Positions 9,946-19,273 of a DNA stretch of 64,000 nucleotides are shown here, piece by piece. The notes beneath the pieces were generated by a model that was given only the letters and a program-made list of their open reading frames with translations, was not told where the DNA came from and did no database searches. Made by a program: the position numbers and the translations under genes. Location: positions 1,426,001-1,490,000 of the forward strand of contig JAPFFF010000029.1 of NCBI GenBank assembly GCA_039105265.1, written 5' to 3'. Numbering within the stretch: position 1 is the stretch's first letter; every line of letters starts with the position of its first letter. This DNA is from Tritrichomonas musculus (lineage: Eukaryota > Parabasalia > Tritrichomonadida > Tritrichomonadidae).

Positions 9946-10150
9946 ATAAACAAAAGTAGGTAATTGCTCTAGTTCGATATAAGCTGGACTGAGTCCAATA
10001 AATTTAGCAAATAGAAGGTGATTAAGTTGTGATATTTCATATGAACAGTCAAAATCAAAAAGTTTTCGAAACAAGTAATCATCAAGAAGAATATTCGCTG
10101 GCTTCAGATCCCAATAAACAATGTCATTTGAATGGGGATATTAACAAAGC
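9946..10150 (-). pseudogene. TKL kinase relic (catalytic loop to subdomain VIII)
   Basis: One minus-strand frame reads DIVYWDLKPANILLDDYLF at about 10137-10070, a kinase catalytic loop with YWD in place of HRD, then KLFDFDCS at the DFG position and SPAYIELE where an APE motif is expected. Nothing recognisable remains upstream or downstream in that frame except the LRR relic. It is a decayed fragment of a trichomonad TKL kinase. Confidence 0.65.
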
Positions 10151-10384
10151 GGATTCAATTCCATATATATATATATTAATCAGTTTCTTTGTATCATCCC
10201 ACTTTGAAATTTCTGCTCTCTTTCAGCAAATAGTTAAATAAATATTGCCAAATATTCATTTCTATCTAAAAAATATCGAACCCACGAGCTACGAAACCTG
10301 CTGTTTTAAATATAAAAGTTCAACTATATATATATATCATGAAATTAGAAGGCTAAAAAAAAAGTTTACTCTTTATTAACTATT

Positions 10385-13177
10385 TTAACTTATTAAACAA
10401 TCTTCTTTTTGGTTTCCATTGATCTTATCAACAGACTTTGCCATATCCACTATTGACTTTGCTTCTTCTTCTACATTATTATTATTATTATTATTATTAT
10501 CTTCTTCTTCATTTTGATATGAATGTAGAACACTTGTCAATAAAGAAAATAACTGATTGCTGTTAAGTTTTGTTACTTTGAATGGGTTTTCCTCTTCTTC
10601 CTCATCAATATCAAATAAATCCTCTTCCTTAAGTTCATCTTTAAAGTCCTCTTCTTCTTCTTTTATATCTTTATTTTCTACATTTTCTTCTTCGTTATCT
10701 TTATTAATCATATTTATTGTTTCTTCATCTTTTTTAAAAAACTCAAGAATTGGAGACATGATCATCTTAAATAATTCATCTTCTTGGTAATTTATCAAAT
10801 CAGCATTTGTCCATTCTCCACTATCAACATCTTCAATTCCATTTTTTGAAATACGATAGACATATTTTATATTTGTGTTTATTTTTTCATTTTCAATTAG
10901 ACGAGCAATCATCATCATTTTATTATTAATTATTGCATGATGAAGAGCTGTTCTTTCATCAAATGTATACATTACTCCTTCTCGTCCTTTCTTTATATAT
11001 TTAACAACTGTTTTATTTTTTGTTATTATATTGACGTCAATATCTTCTCTCCCTAATAATAACTCAATCATTTCGGTTGAATCTGTTTCGATAACAGAAA
11101 TCAAGGCAGTCATTTCCTTTTTTTCAAATTCATCATCAACTCCTTCAATTTGCCTTTTATAAATTGTTTTTTGGTTGATATTAATTTCTTTTCTTGCTAA
11201 TAAAAGTGAAAGTATTTCAATATTTCCACATTTAATTGCCATTTGAATTGGGGTTTCTTTGTAAACATTATAAAAATGAGCAAGATCGTTTGATTTGAGA
11301 CCTTTATACTCAATGTATCCTCCCATTGTGCAATTATCATATTTTTTAACATAAATTGTAGAATTTGCATTTATATCTGGTCTTGATAACAATAGATTCA
11401 CAATTTCTGGACTTTTATCTTTAATTGCTGCATGCAATGGTGTTAATCTTAATAATGATGATATAGCTTTTTTATTATCTGATCTATTGAATCCTTTGCT
11501 CATAGATAAAATGTTTACATCAACTTCTTTTTTAGATAACAATAATTTAACAAAATCGATGTTTTTCTTTTCTATAGCATAAAATAAAACTGTTCCGTTA
11601 TATGCTTCCATTAATCTTAATTTTTTACCTTTAACTAGTATTTCATATGTATAAATATATTTCTCATTAACATCGATATTTTTTTGTGATAATAAAAATG
11701 ATGCCATTTTTAAGTTTTTCGTCATTAATGTTATTCCTAGTAAGCTCAATCTATTTTTTTCAATATTAGATATAATATTTGTACCTTCTTCAATATGTAT
11801 ATCAAAAGTTATAAGTTTGGCATTTACATCAGTATCAGGATGTTGAAAAAATAATTGTACAATATTTTGTTGACCATTTTCAACACTCAAATGTAATGAA
11901 TTGGATTTATTTATCAAAGTTATCTTATCATTGAAATAAAGCTTTGATTCTTTCACCTTGTTAACGTCAATTTTAGAATGATTTAACAAAAGTGAAACTA
12001 TTTCTTCTTTCTTAGTTAAAACTGCTAAATAAAGAGGGAAATAATTGAATGTGAACTCTTTCTGAATTTTAACACTATCTTTAATTATGATATTTACATC
12101 AATATCAGGATGATTTAATAAAAGTTTTATAATGTCAATATTTCTTTCAAAAATAGCTCTTGCAAGTGGTGGTACTGAATTGCTTTCTTTAACTTTAAGA
12201 GACATAAAATTTGGTGTAAAAAACTTATTCATAGAAATAAGAACTGCTTTTTCCAAAAATTGAGGATTGTAAAATCTATCGTCATCTTTAACAATAAAAT
12301 CTTTAAATTTAGGAGATACCCTGTCACTTGGAAGTTGGTACAAATAATAATTTAAAGCCATTCTTTCATGCTTTTGAGTAGCTTGAAGATTAACATCGAT
12401 TTCTGGATGAGTCAAAAAAATTTTCACCATTTCAAAATGATTCTTTGCAACTTGACGATACAAAACTGAACTTGATTCATTAAATTCATAATCTCTTTTC
12501 TTCATCGTTTTAGAAAGTTTCATATTAATATCAATTTTAGAATGTGATAATAAAAGTTGAACAATCTCTGAATCTTGATTTTGGAGAGCTTTTTTTAAAG
12601 CTGATTTTTCAAAAAGAAATTCTACTTCAATATTTTTATATGATGAAATCGATAGTGAATTAACATCAATTGTTTCACATGCTAATAACAACTGTATTAT
12701 TTCTTTATTTGAGTTTTGAACAGCAATGTGAATTGGCGCATTTTCCAAGTAATATTGAGAAGAAGCGCTCTCTTGAAAAACATATTTACTATTGACATCA
12801 ATTTTATCATTTGATAATAAAAGTTTTATGATTTTTATGTTTTCTGTTTCAACTGCAAGATATAATGGAGTTTTTTCTTCAGTTGATTTATATTTTGATT
12901 GTGCTTTTTCAAATATAAAAACTGATTTTGAATTAATTTCAAGATCTTCATGTTCTAATAAAAGACGAACTATTTCTTCATTTTCCTTTTCAACAGCCAA
13001 AAATAACGGCGATTTTTGATTGATTTCTTTTTTATAGAAATAATTATTTTCTATTACACTCTCTTGATTAATATCAATGTTTTTATTAGATAATAAAAGT
13101 TTTATTATTCGTTCATCTCCTTTTTCAATAGCGAAATATAAAGATGTTTTTGCAGTTTCATCTTTTGACGTATACAT
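10385..13177 (-). CDS. Long ankyrin repeat protein, main repeat region
   Basis: 930 residues with about 15 ankyrin repeats of the trichomonad pattern: (T)PLxxAVExxNxEIVxLLLSxxxIDVN, often with long variable loops between units. The C-terminal 130 residues are acidic and low-complexity (EEEEDFKDELKEEDLFDIDEEEEEN, and a nine-Asn run encoded by a trinucleotide tract at about 10480-10503). The natural start is unlikely to be the ATG at 13177, which sits inside a repeat. The same frame continues upstream through one in-frame TAA (13202-13204) into 13202-13768, and the N-terminal domain lies at 13863-14300. Function: probable protein-binding scaffold; partner unknown. Confidence 0.75.
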   Translation of the reverse strand: MYTSKDETAKTSLYFAIEKGDERIIKLLLSNKNIDINQESVIENNYFYKKEINQKSPLFLAVEKENEEIVRLLLEHEDLEINSKSVFIFEKAQSKYKSTEEKTPLYLAVETENIKIIKLLLSNDKIDVNSKYVFQESASSQYYLENAPIHIAVQNSNKEIIQLLLACETIDVNSLSISSYKNIEVEFLFEKSALKKALQNQDSEIVQLLLSHSKIDINMKLSKTMKKRDYEFNESSSVLYRQVAKNHFEMVKIFLTHPEIDVNLQATQKHERMALNYYLYQLPSDRVSPKFKDFIVKDDDRFYNPQFLEKAVLISMNKFFTPNFMSLKVKESNSVPPLARAIFERNIDIIKLLLNHPDIDVNIIIKDSVKIQKEFTFNYFPLYLAVLTKKEEIVSLLLNHSKIDVNKVKESKLYFNDKITLINKSNSLHLSVENGQQNIVQLFFQHPDTDVNAKLITFDIHIEEGTNIISNIEKNRLSLLGITLMTKNLKMASFLLSQKNIDVNEKYIYTYEILVKGKKLRLMEAYNGTVLFYAIEKKNIDFVKLLLSKKEVDVNILSMSKGFNRSDNKKAISSLLRLTPLHAAIKDKSPEIVNLLLSRPDINANSTIYVKKYDNCTMGGYIEYKGLKSNDLAHFYNVYKETPIQMAIKCGNIEILSLLLARKEININQKTIYKRQIEGVDDEFEKKEMTALISVIETDSTEMIELLLGREDIDVNIITKNKTVVKYIKKGREGVMYTFDERTALHHAIINNKMMMIARLIENEKINTNIKYVYRISKNGIEDVDSGEWTNADLINYQEDELFKMIMSPILEFFKKDEETINMINKDNEEENVENKDIKEEEEDFKDELKEEDLFDIDEEEEENPFKVTKLNSNQLFSLLTSVLHSYQNEEEDNNNNNNNNVEEEAKSIVDMAKSVDKINGNQKEDCLIS

Positions 13178-13201
13178 GATTGAATTAACATCGATTTCAT
13201 C

Positions 13202-13768
13202 TTACTGAATTAATAAATTAACTATTTCAAAATTATTTTTATCTATTGCACCATGTAAAGCTGTTTGTTTATTCTTATTTGGAAGTTCGATTAATTTGTT
13301 TAAATTCGTTTTTGTTGTGGTTTTTAGAAGATTTTCAACTATTGTTACATAATTATAAAAACAAGCGAGGTAAAAAATAAAAGGATCATCGAAATTTGTT
13401 GGTAAAAATGCATAATTATGATATTTAAAAATGGATATTTTAACTTCATTTCTATCAAAATTATGATTCGAAGAAAACTTTGTAAAAATATAATTTGTTA
13501 TTTGATTGTGATGACATTTAATTGATTCAATTAGCAATTCATTTAAAAATATATCTGTTTGATTGACCAGATATTTTTCAAGCATTTGAAATATTTCAAG
13601 ATTATTACTATGAATAGAATAATGGAAAAGAGAAGGTGTAAAATCGACTTCTTGTTGATAAAAAAATTTGAATATTCTTGTTGATCCACAAAAAGCAGAA
13701 TATTCAATTAATGTTGATTTTTTATTAAGTAAAAATGGATCTGTCTCATATAATGTGCTTTGAATCAT
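13202..13768 (-). pseudogene. Ankyrin protein, middle part (DUF3447-like), same gene as 10385-13177
   Basis: 188 residues matching the DUF3447-like region of the 1756-2856 protein (LIEYSAFCGSTRIFKFFYQQEVDFTPSLFHYSIHS against SEYASFFGSIQIIKYLYY), followed by a first ankyrin repeat (KQTALHGAIDKNNFEIVNLLIQ). A TAA then interrupts and the frame carries on as DEIDVNS, which completes that repeat. Codons upstream of the first ATG (13768) also read sensibly back to about 13876. The piece is thus the middle of one gene, split by a nonsense codon downstream and a frame change upstream. Confidence 0.7.
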
Positions 13769-13862
13769 TGATAAATTAGATAAATTGTTTTGTTTGAAGT
13801 ATGAAGTAAATTCATCAATTGAATCATTTTCAATAAGTGTGCAAATTATATCATTATCGCAA

Positions 13863-14300
13863 TTATTTTTTTTTATTTTGCTTTAATTTGCTGTCTTTTT
13901 CTTGCAAATTATCGTTTTTATTGTTTTTTAAATTAATTGAAATTGATGAGTCAGTGGTTAATATGCCTTGGTTCATTAAAAATAAAAGAATTTGCTTGTT
14001 ACCTTCAAATATATTATAAATAATTGGATTTGGAATATTTTTTTTAATTGATTCTTTGAAGAATAAAATTATCGATTGAATTTTCTCATAAAAATTATTT
14101 ACTTGATGGTGATAAGTTGCAATTTGTGAAATAGTTTCCAAAATCTCTTCCAAAATAAACTTATTTTCTTCAATTTTTTTATCAGTTATTAATTGTATTA
14201 ATAAATCTTCCTCTTTCTGATAATTGTCGTCTTTTTCTATATATTCAATAAAATATTTATGAATATCTTTAATTGTCTCTAAATATTTTTGCATTTTCAT
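13863..14300 (-). CDS. Ankyrin protein, N-terminal helical domain, same gene as 10385-13768
   Basis: 145 residues starting MKMQKYLETIKDIHKYF, aligned by eye with the start of the 1756-2856 protein over about 115 residues (KYLETIKDI/DYLSKMKDI, IEENKFILEEILETI/IENKNELKSLLHMI). The frame ends in a run of nine A residues near 13867-13875. Shifting by one base there opens the frame that leads into the DUF3447-like region. This looks like a one-base indel in a homopolymer, either a real mutation or a sequencing error. Start ATG at 14300; a second ATG lies two codons on. Confidence 0.65.
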   Translation of the reverse strand: MKMQKYLETIKDIHKYFIEYIEKDDNYQKEEDLLIQLITDKKIEENKFILEEILETISQIATYHHQVNNFYEKIQSIILFFKESIKKNIPNPIIYNIFEGNKQILLFLMNQGILTTDSSISINLKNNKNDNLQEKDSKLKQNKKK

Positions 14301-14567
14301 TTGTCAATGTTAATAAACAAATACTTTTTTATTTGACCTTTGTTGAATAAATATATTAATTCACAATTTATGATGGGGTAAAATGGTACAGTATAATCAA
14401 TTAATTGAACATGAACCAAATGCATTGCTTTCAATTTTTTGTATGCATATAAAATGAAGCACTAGTTATCTTTGACCATCTTTGTAAAATGTAAAAAATG
14501 TCATCAAATTTTCAACTTCTTTATTTTATATATAATCATAGTATTTATTAAATTTGAAAAAATGAAA

Positions 14568-14637
14568 TCGCTGGTAGTGTAATGGTATCATGTAGGATTG
14601 TCGTTCCTGTGACCCGGGTCCGATTCCCGGCCAGCGA
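14568..14637 (+). tRNA. tRNA-Asp (GTC) second copy, T-loop variant
   Basis: Identical to 3262-3331 except that the T-loop reads TCCGATT instead of TTCGATT, changing position 55, which is a near-universal T (pseudouridine). All stems remain paired and a T-run follows at 14639-14648. The B-box is weakened by the change, so this may be a poorly expressed or non-functional copy. Confidence 0.8.
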
Positions 14638-15122
14638 GTTTTTTTTTATACCTAAATACAAATTTATTGTTTGGTTGGTTTATAGAGACTGCTCATTCTT
14701 TGAATATTAGGGTAGGCAAAAATGCTTCTATATGAATGGTAGGGTTAATATTTTAGGTAACCTTTCGAAGGTTTATGTCAAGATAATCAAATTTAAAATG
14801 TTAAATTTCATGAAAAAGTTTGGAAAAAAAGTGTTCCTTTCTAAAGGAATAAAGTTGGAGGCAACCCTAAGATAATCCTACAGACACTATTTTTCTCAGA
14901 TCAAAAAAAGTTTGGAATGAATTAAAAATTACAGAATTTAAAGAATAATTTATTATAAATTAATATAAATTGTTTTTATTTATTACAAATATTATTATTT
15001 ATTTTAATAAAGCAAATCAAATTATTAAGATATCAATAAAATAATATAAACCAAAAATTTAAATAGTGCAATTCAAAAATTTTTAAATATTAATTCAAAT
15101 TTTGAATTAAATAAATCATCTA
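14638..15122. other. Spacer with two small hairpins
   Basis: No coding frame. Two perfect stems stand out: AACCTT/AAGGTT with a 3-base loop (14759-14773) and TTCCTTT/AAAGGAA with a 2-base loop (14834-14849). The rest, especially 14940-15120, is AT-rich leader-like DNA before the gene at 15123. Confidence 0.35.
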
Positions 15123-16850
15123 ATGGATGAACAATTGCTTGATTTTCGCTCGATATTTAATGAGAAAAACTCAATAATAAATGAAAAAGCAGGCGAAATA
15201 ATAATAACATCACCCAAAATTGAACTCAAAGGCGAATATTATATAATGTATCCATCGAAATTTACATCTAATTGCAATACCATTATTAAAACAGATGGCA
15301 TTTTTATCATATCTTCTAATGTTTCTCTTTCAAATTTATTTTTCGAGACTTATATCGTAGCAGAAAATTCATCTAATTTCTCAATATCAAATTGTACGAT
15401 AAAAAACGCTACAAGTATATTAGCAGCCCTAACAATAACAGATTGCAAATTTGGTTCAATTAGCCACATCACCATTTCAGGTTTAACAAAGCAAGCAGGA
15501 ATAGTTGTAAATAATAATAGTTTTGTTAAAGCAGATAACCTTTTACTATATGAAATATCCGAAACTCTTTTTGTTATTAATACTGATTCCTATGTTAGTA
15601 TCACTGATTCCGATTTTCATCATTCAAGCGCCAATGGAATTCATATATCTAATCAATCATATCTTGAACTTACAAATAGCAAATTTTCACATATAGCATA
15701 TCCAGCTATTTATGTTTCCAAGTCCCGCTGTTCAATCAAAAACAACAAATTTGAAGATATTGATCAAAATGGAATATCAGTCCATTATGGAGCAGATTTA
15801 TTAATTGAGAACAATGAATTCACAAATATTCAAGGTTCAGCTATTTCCTTACTTGATGAATCATCTGGTACCATTCGGGAGAACAAAATCTACAAAATAC
15901 ATGGGAATGGCGTCTATTGCGGAAACTCAGTTATCAAGGTCCATTACAATGAATTCTATGACCTAATCTATCCATCCATCGTTGTTACCAACAAGTCGGT
16001 TGCCAGAATATCAAATAATAATGTCGAAAAGGTAAAATATTGCGGAATGGCCTCCAGGGGTGCCCTAGATGTCATAATTGCTGAAAATGTCATAAAAGAG
16101 GTCAATGAGGGCGGCATCTCCATTTCTGACACCGAAAAATGCTTAATTGAAAGCAACCAAATTTCTGACTGCTCAATCACGGGCGTTGAATGCTACAACA
16201 ACTCGGAAGTCTCTCTATATGACAATGTCATCTCCAACTCGAAGAAATACGCGTTTTTGGCCTACACGTCTGGCCACATAAAAGCCGAAAAAAATGTAAT
16301 AAAAAACGTTGAAAAAGCGATGGTCAAATTGGCCTTTAAAGGTGGCGGCGACTTTTTGAATAATGTGGTTGAAAAGTGCCCAAATCAATGTGAATGTCAA
16401 ACCACTTCTTTCTACTTTTTCAACGGAAATGGTGATTTTAAAGGCGTAACAAATGATCCTTCTCGAAATTCACCTTCAATTGACCTTGAAAAACCGTTTG
16501 TACAAGAAACAATTTTATGCTTGAAATGCAATAAAAATCCAAGAGATTACTACTTGCTAGACTGCGGCCATAAGGTCTACTGTAAGCAATGCGCCGAACA
16601 AGCCTTGAAGAATAACGAGGAGTGCCCGCTTTGCAGATTCCCAATCGTTAATGTATCAAACGGCTTCGGCGTCGGAAATGATGATATGTGCATCATTTGC
16701 TTCGATAAAAAGGCTGACTCTATCATCCTGCCATGCGGACACATGGGCGTTTGCTCCGACTGCCTGGAAAACTGGTTTAAAAATAAGGATTCTTGCCCGA
16801 TTTGCAGAAACGAGCCTTCTTTCTATAAGAAACTTGGGCATGACTTTTAG
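15123..16850 (+). CDS. Parallel beta-helix protein with two C-terminal RING fingers (putative E3 ubiquitin ligase)
   Basis: 575 residues. Residues about 40-435 are repeated short beta coils of the right-handed beta-helix/CASH type with stacked Asn and Gly (NGIHISNQSYLELTNSKF, IENNEFTNIQGSAISL, GNGVYCGNSVIKVHYNEF). Two C3HC4 RING fingers follow: one from about Cys466 (CLKCNKNP, DCGHKVYCKQC, CPLC) and one from about Cys522 (CIICFDKKAD, PCGHMGVCSDC, CPIC). RING pairs of this form recruit E2 enzymes; the helix probably binds substrate. No signal peptide, so cytosolic. The 3' half is less AT-rich than the 5' half. The closest known architecture is FBXO11, which pairs CASH repeats with an F-box instead of RING. 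Confidence 0.82.
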   Translation: MDEQLLDFRSIFNEKNSIINEKAGEIIITSPKIELKGEYYIMYPSKFTSNCNTIIKTDGIFIISSNVSLSNLFFETYIVAENSSNFSISNCTIKNATSILAALTITDCKFGSISHITISGLTKQAGIVVNNNSFVKADNLLLYEISETLFVINTDSYVSITDSDFHHSSANGIHISNQSYLELTNSKFSHIAYPAIYVSKSRCSIKNNKFEDIDQNGISVHYGADLLIENNEFTNIQGSAISLLDESSGTIRENKIYKIHGNGVYCGNSVIKVHYNEFYDLIYPSIVVTNKSVARISNNNVEKVKYCGMASRGALDVIIAENVIKEVNEGGISISDTEKCLIESNQISDCSITGVECYNNSEVSLYDNVISNSKKYAFLAYTSGHIKAEKNVIKNVEKAMVKLAFKGGGDFLNNVVEKCPNQCECQTTSFYFFNGNGDFKGVTNDPSRNSPSIDLEKPFVQETILCLKCNKNPRDYYLLDCGHKVYCKQCAEQALKNNEECPLCRFPIVNVSNGFGVGNDDMCIICFDKKADSIILPCGHMGVCSDCLENWFKNKDSCPICRNEPSFYKKLGHDF

Positions 16851-16946
16851 TATTAATTTTTTTTTTTTTGTAATAAAGCGTTATAGTTATGAAAGACTTT
16901 TTATTTCTTCCAAGATCAAATGTATAATCAATTATTTAAATATTAT

Positions 16947-17015
16947 GGTTTTCAAATTAACAATAATATTTGGATGAGATAATAAAAAATGAACTACTTC
17001 ATTATTATTTTGGTT
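16947..17015 (-). pseudogene. Single ankyrin repeat relic
   Basis: The minus strand reads NNNEVVHFLLSHPNIIVNLK, a clear match to the second half of the trichomonad ankyrin repeat (EIVxLLLSHPxIDVN). There is no frame beyond it. It is the third trace of this family on the minus strand in the first 17 kb. Confidence 0.55.
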
Positions 17016-17801
17016 TTAGTTAATAAATGAATAATATAGAAAATTTTTGTCAATTTTGAGTATTTTATGGTTTATTCAACTTATTAATATATTAATATTT
17101 GTTGAATGTGAACGTTTTTTTAAAACATAAAATTTAAAGCCATAGAACTATTCTGAAGTAATTATTGATTTCAAATAAATACATTTTAGTTGAAGATAAA
17201 TGAATTCAATTAAAATTTAGCCAGAATTTTCATTGAAAAATATAACGTATTCAATTCCTAAACCTTGTTTTTTATTTGCACTATATTTTCTTCATTAATA
17301 AATAGGTTTCAAAAAGAATTTATGCATAATTTAAATAATTTATATAATTTAGTATATTATTTATAATTTTAAAATATATATAAATGGGTTGTTATCAATA
17401 TAATACAATTTTAATTTAAAAGGAAGGTGCAAATAAAAAAACAAGGTTTAATTATTCTCATTCAATATCTCTATCCCCCTTTCTCAATAAATAAACCAAA
17501 TACAACTTTTTCTGAAATATATAATCTTTGATGCGTGGTTTTAATTCTAAGAAAAAGAATTATTAATATCTCAAAATTTGTTATTATATTTATGTATATT
17601 AAATTTATAAAATATTATTAAAAAATAAGTGGTAATTATTTTTAATATTATTATATTTAAATCACAATTTAATTTTAAGAAAAAGAATAATTTTTTCACG
17701 TCATAAAAAAATGTGAAGATTAAACTTTTTCAATATTTTTTATTATCATTGGCCGTAATTTGAAAGGAATGAATACTATTCAATTTTTTTATCAAAAAAA
17801 A

Positions 17802-17806
17802 TCACT
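17802..17806 (+). promoter_or_regulatory. Candidate initiator (TCACT) for the 17815 gene
   Basis: TCACT fits the trichomonad initiator TCA(C/T)(T/A) exactly and would give an 11-base leader before the ATG at 17815. It follows an A-run. Confidence 0.4.
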
Positions 17807-17814
17807 TTTATTAT

Positions 17815-18951
17815 ATGATTGGCAAAGCACCCTTCTTTGATTTTCAAGACTTCGAAAGATTGGACCTTATAAGAAAGTATGAATACTTTCATATTAATAA
17901 AGTCTTTGGAGAAGTTTATACAATCAGACAAAAAGATTCTGGAAAAATATTTGTTGCAAATATGACTCGTCCAAAATGTTCAGATGAAAATCATAAATCA
18001 CCACAACGTGTTGTCAATATTCTTTCAGAATTGGATCATCCTTCTCTATTAAAATTAGTTGGATACAGTAAAATTCATTCTGATAACATAACTCAATCTG
18101 TTATTATAACAGAATATTTTTCAAATGGAACACTCAGTGATATGATTCAATCTGAAAAATTAGGCCATCCACATCCAGGATGGAATAATACCAAAAAACT
18201 TATTGCTGTTTATGGTATAGCTTCAGGTCTTCAATACATGCACTCACATAACATCCTTCATCGTGATATAAAACCATCGAAAGTTCTTATGGATGATTCA
18301 TTATATCCAAAAATACGTGGTTTTAATCTAATAGTTAAATGTGATGATAAAGCTTCACAAAAAGATATTAAAAGCACACCTGAATACATGGCCCCTGAAA
18401 TTATTATGATGGAACCTTCATCAAAGCCAATGGATGTTTACTCATTTGCAATGACTGTATATGAGATTATGAATCTTCAACGCCCGTTTGAAGAAATCAA
18501 GAATCCTAATGTTATTAAGATTTTACAAAAAGTTGGAAGTGGAGAAATGCCTAAAATCAATAACACAACTCCCAAAGCCTTCCAAAAATTAATTGAACGT
18601 TGCTGGGCTAAAGATCCTGAAGAGAGACCAACATTTAAAGAAATTGTTAATTTATTAAAGACAGATCCAGGATTTATCACTGATGATATTGACAAGGAAG
18701 AATATTATAAATACATTAATCTTATTGATCAGCATATGGACAATGATGATGAATTAGATAACACATTAACCACATATGAAGATGAAGAAAAGCGCCTTAG
18801 AGAACAAATCGATCTTAAAAACGAAGAAAACTTATTCCTTCGTAAAGAAATTGAGAAACTTAGACAAAATCTCAATCAAGAAAAAGAAAAAGTTCAAAAC
18901 ATAATTCTTCAAAAGGAAAGAATTCTTTCAAGCAGTGATTTTTTTAACTAA
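17815..18951 (+). CDS. TKL-family pseudokinase with C-terminal coiled coil
   Basis: 378 residues. Residues about 20-285 are a protein kinase domain: HRDIKPSKVL near 149, YMAPEI, DVYSFAMTVYEI, and CWAKDPEERPTF at its end. The glycine loop is degenerate, the lysine of the VAIK motif is Asn49 (FVANMT), and the DFG position reads GFN near 169, so phosphate transfer is unlikely although HRD is intact. Residues about 320-370 form a coiled coil (LREQIDLKNEENLFLRKEIE), suggesting dimerisation. It is closest in style to domain 1 of the 3365 protein (GIASGLQYMHSHNILHRD against GIASAMSFLHLNNIIHRD). Likely a regulatory scaffold; partner unknown. Confidence 0.82.
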   Translation: MIGKAPFFDFQDFERLDLIRKYEYFHINKVFGEVYTIRQKDSGKIFVANMTRPKCSDENHKSPQRVVNILSELDHPSLLKLVGYSKIHSDNITQSVIITEYFSNGTLSDMIQSEKLGHPHPGWNNTKKLIAVYGIASGLQYMHSHNILHRDIKPSKVLMDDSLYPKIRGFNLIVKCDDKASQKDIKSTPEYMAPEIIMMEPSSKPMDVYSFAMTVYEIMNLQRPFEEIKNPNVIKILQKVGSGEMPKINNTTPKAFQKLIERCWAKDPEERPTFKEIVNLLKTDPGFITDDIDKEEYYKYINLIDQHMDNDDELDNTLTTYEDEEKRLREQIDLKNEENLFLRKEIEKLRQNLNQEKEKVQNIILQKERILSSSDFFN

Positions 18952-19273
18952 TTATTAACAATTTAATTCTCTTTTTGGAATTAATATTTTTTTTTTAGAT
19001 ATAGAATAAAAAATAGATTTTTGCATTATTTTCAAATCATTTTGTTACTTTTATTTTCTATTAAAACGAAAATAATGCAAATCTTTTTGTTACTTTTTTG
19101 AAAGTGGAAAAAAAGAAAAATCTCGAATTAATACCATAGGTTCTAGGTCAAAACAATGATCGTCAAAGGTGAAAAATCAAACAAACAACTTTCAAAAAAT
19201 AAAATGTAATAAAATAAAGAAGAAGAAAATAATTTATAAAAAAAAAATATAAACATATATAAAATATAGGATA
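18952..19273. other. Spacer between convergent genes
   Basis: AT-rich 3' flanking DNA of two convergent genes. A direct repeat around AAAATAATGCAAAT / TTTTTGTTACTTTT occurs twice (about 19018-19100), partly inverted. Nothing coding. Confidence 0.35.

Larger units (their letters stand above)
16851..17814. other. AT-rich spacer with an ankyrin relic
   Basis: Apart from the short ankyrin relic at 16947-17015 (listed separately) and a candidate initiator at 17802, nothing coding or structured can be supported in this 960-base stretch. Confidence 0.4.

Noticed and set aside
10271-10310. GAACCCACGAGCTAC, a tRNA-like T-arm trace
   Set aside because: No acceptor stem, D-arm or anticodon arm could be fitted on either strand.
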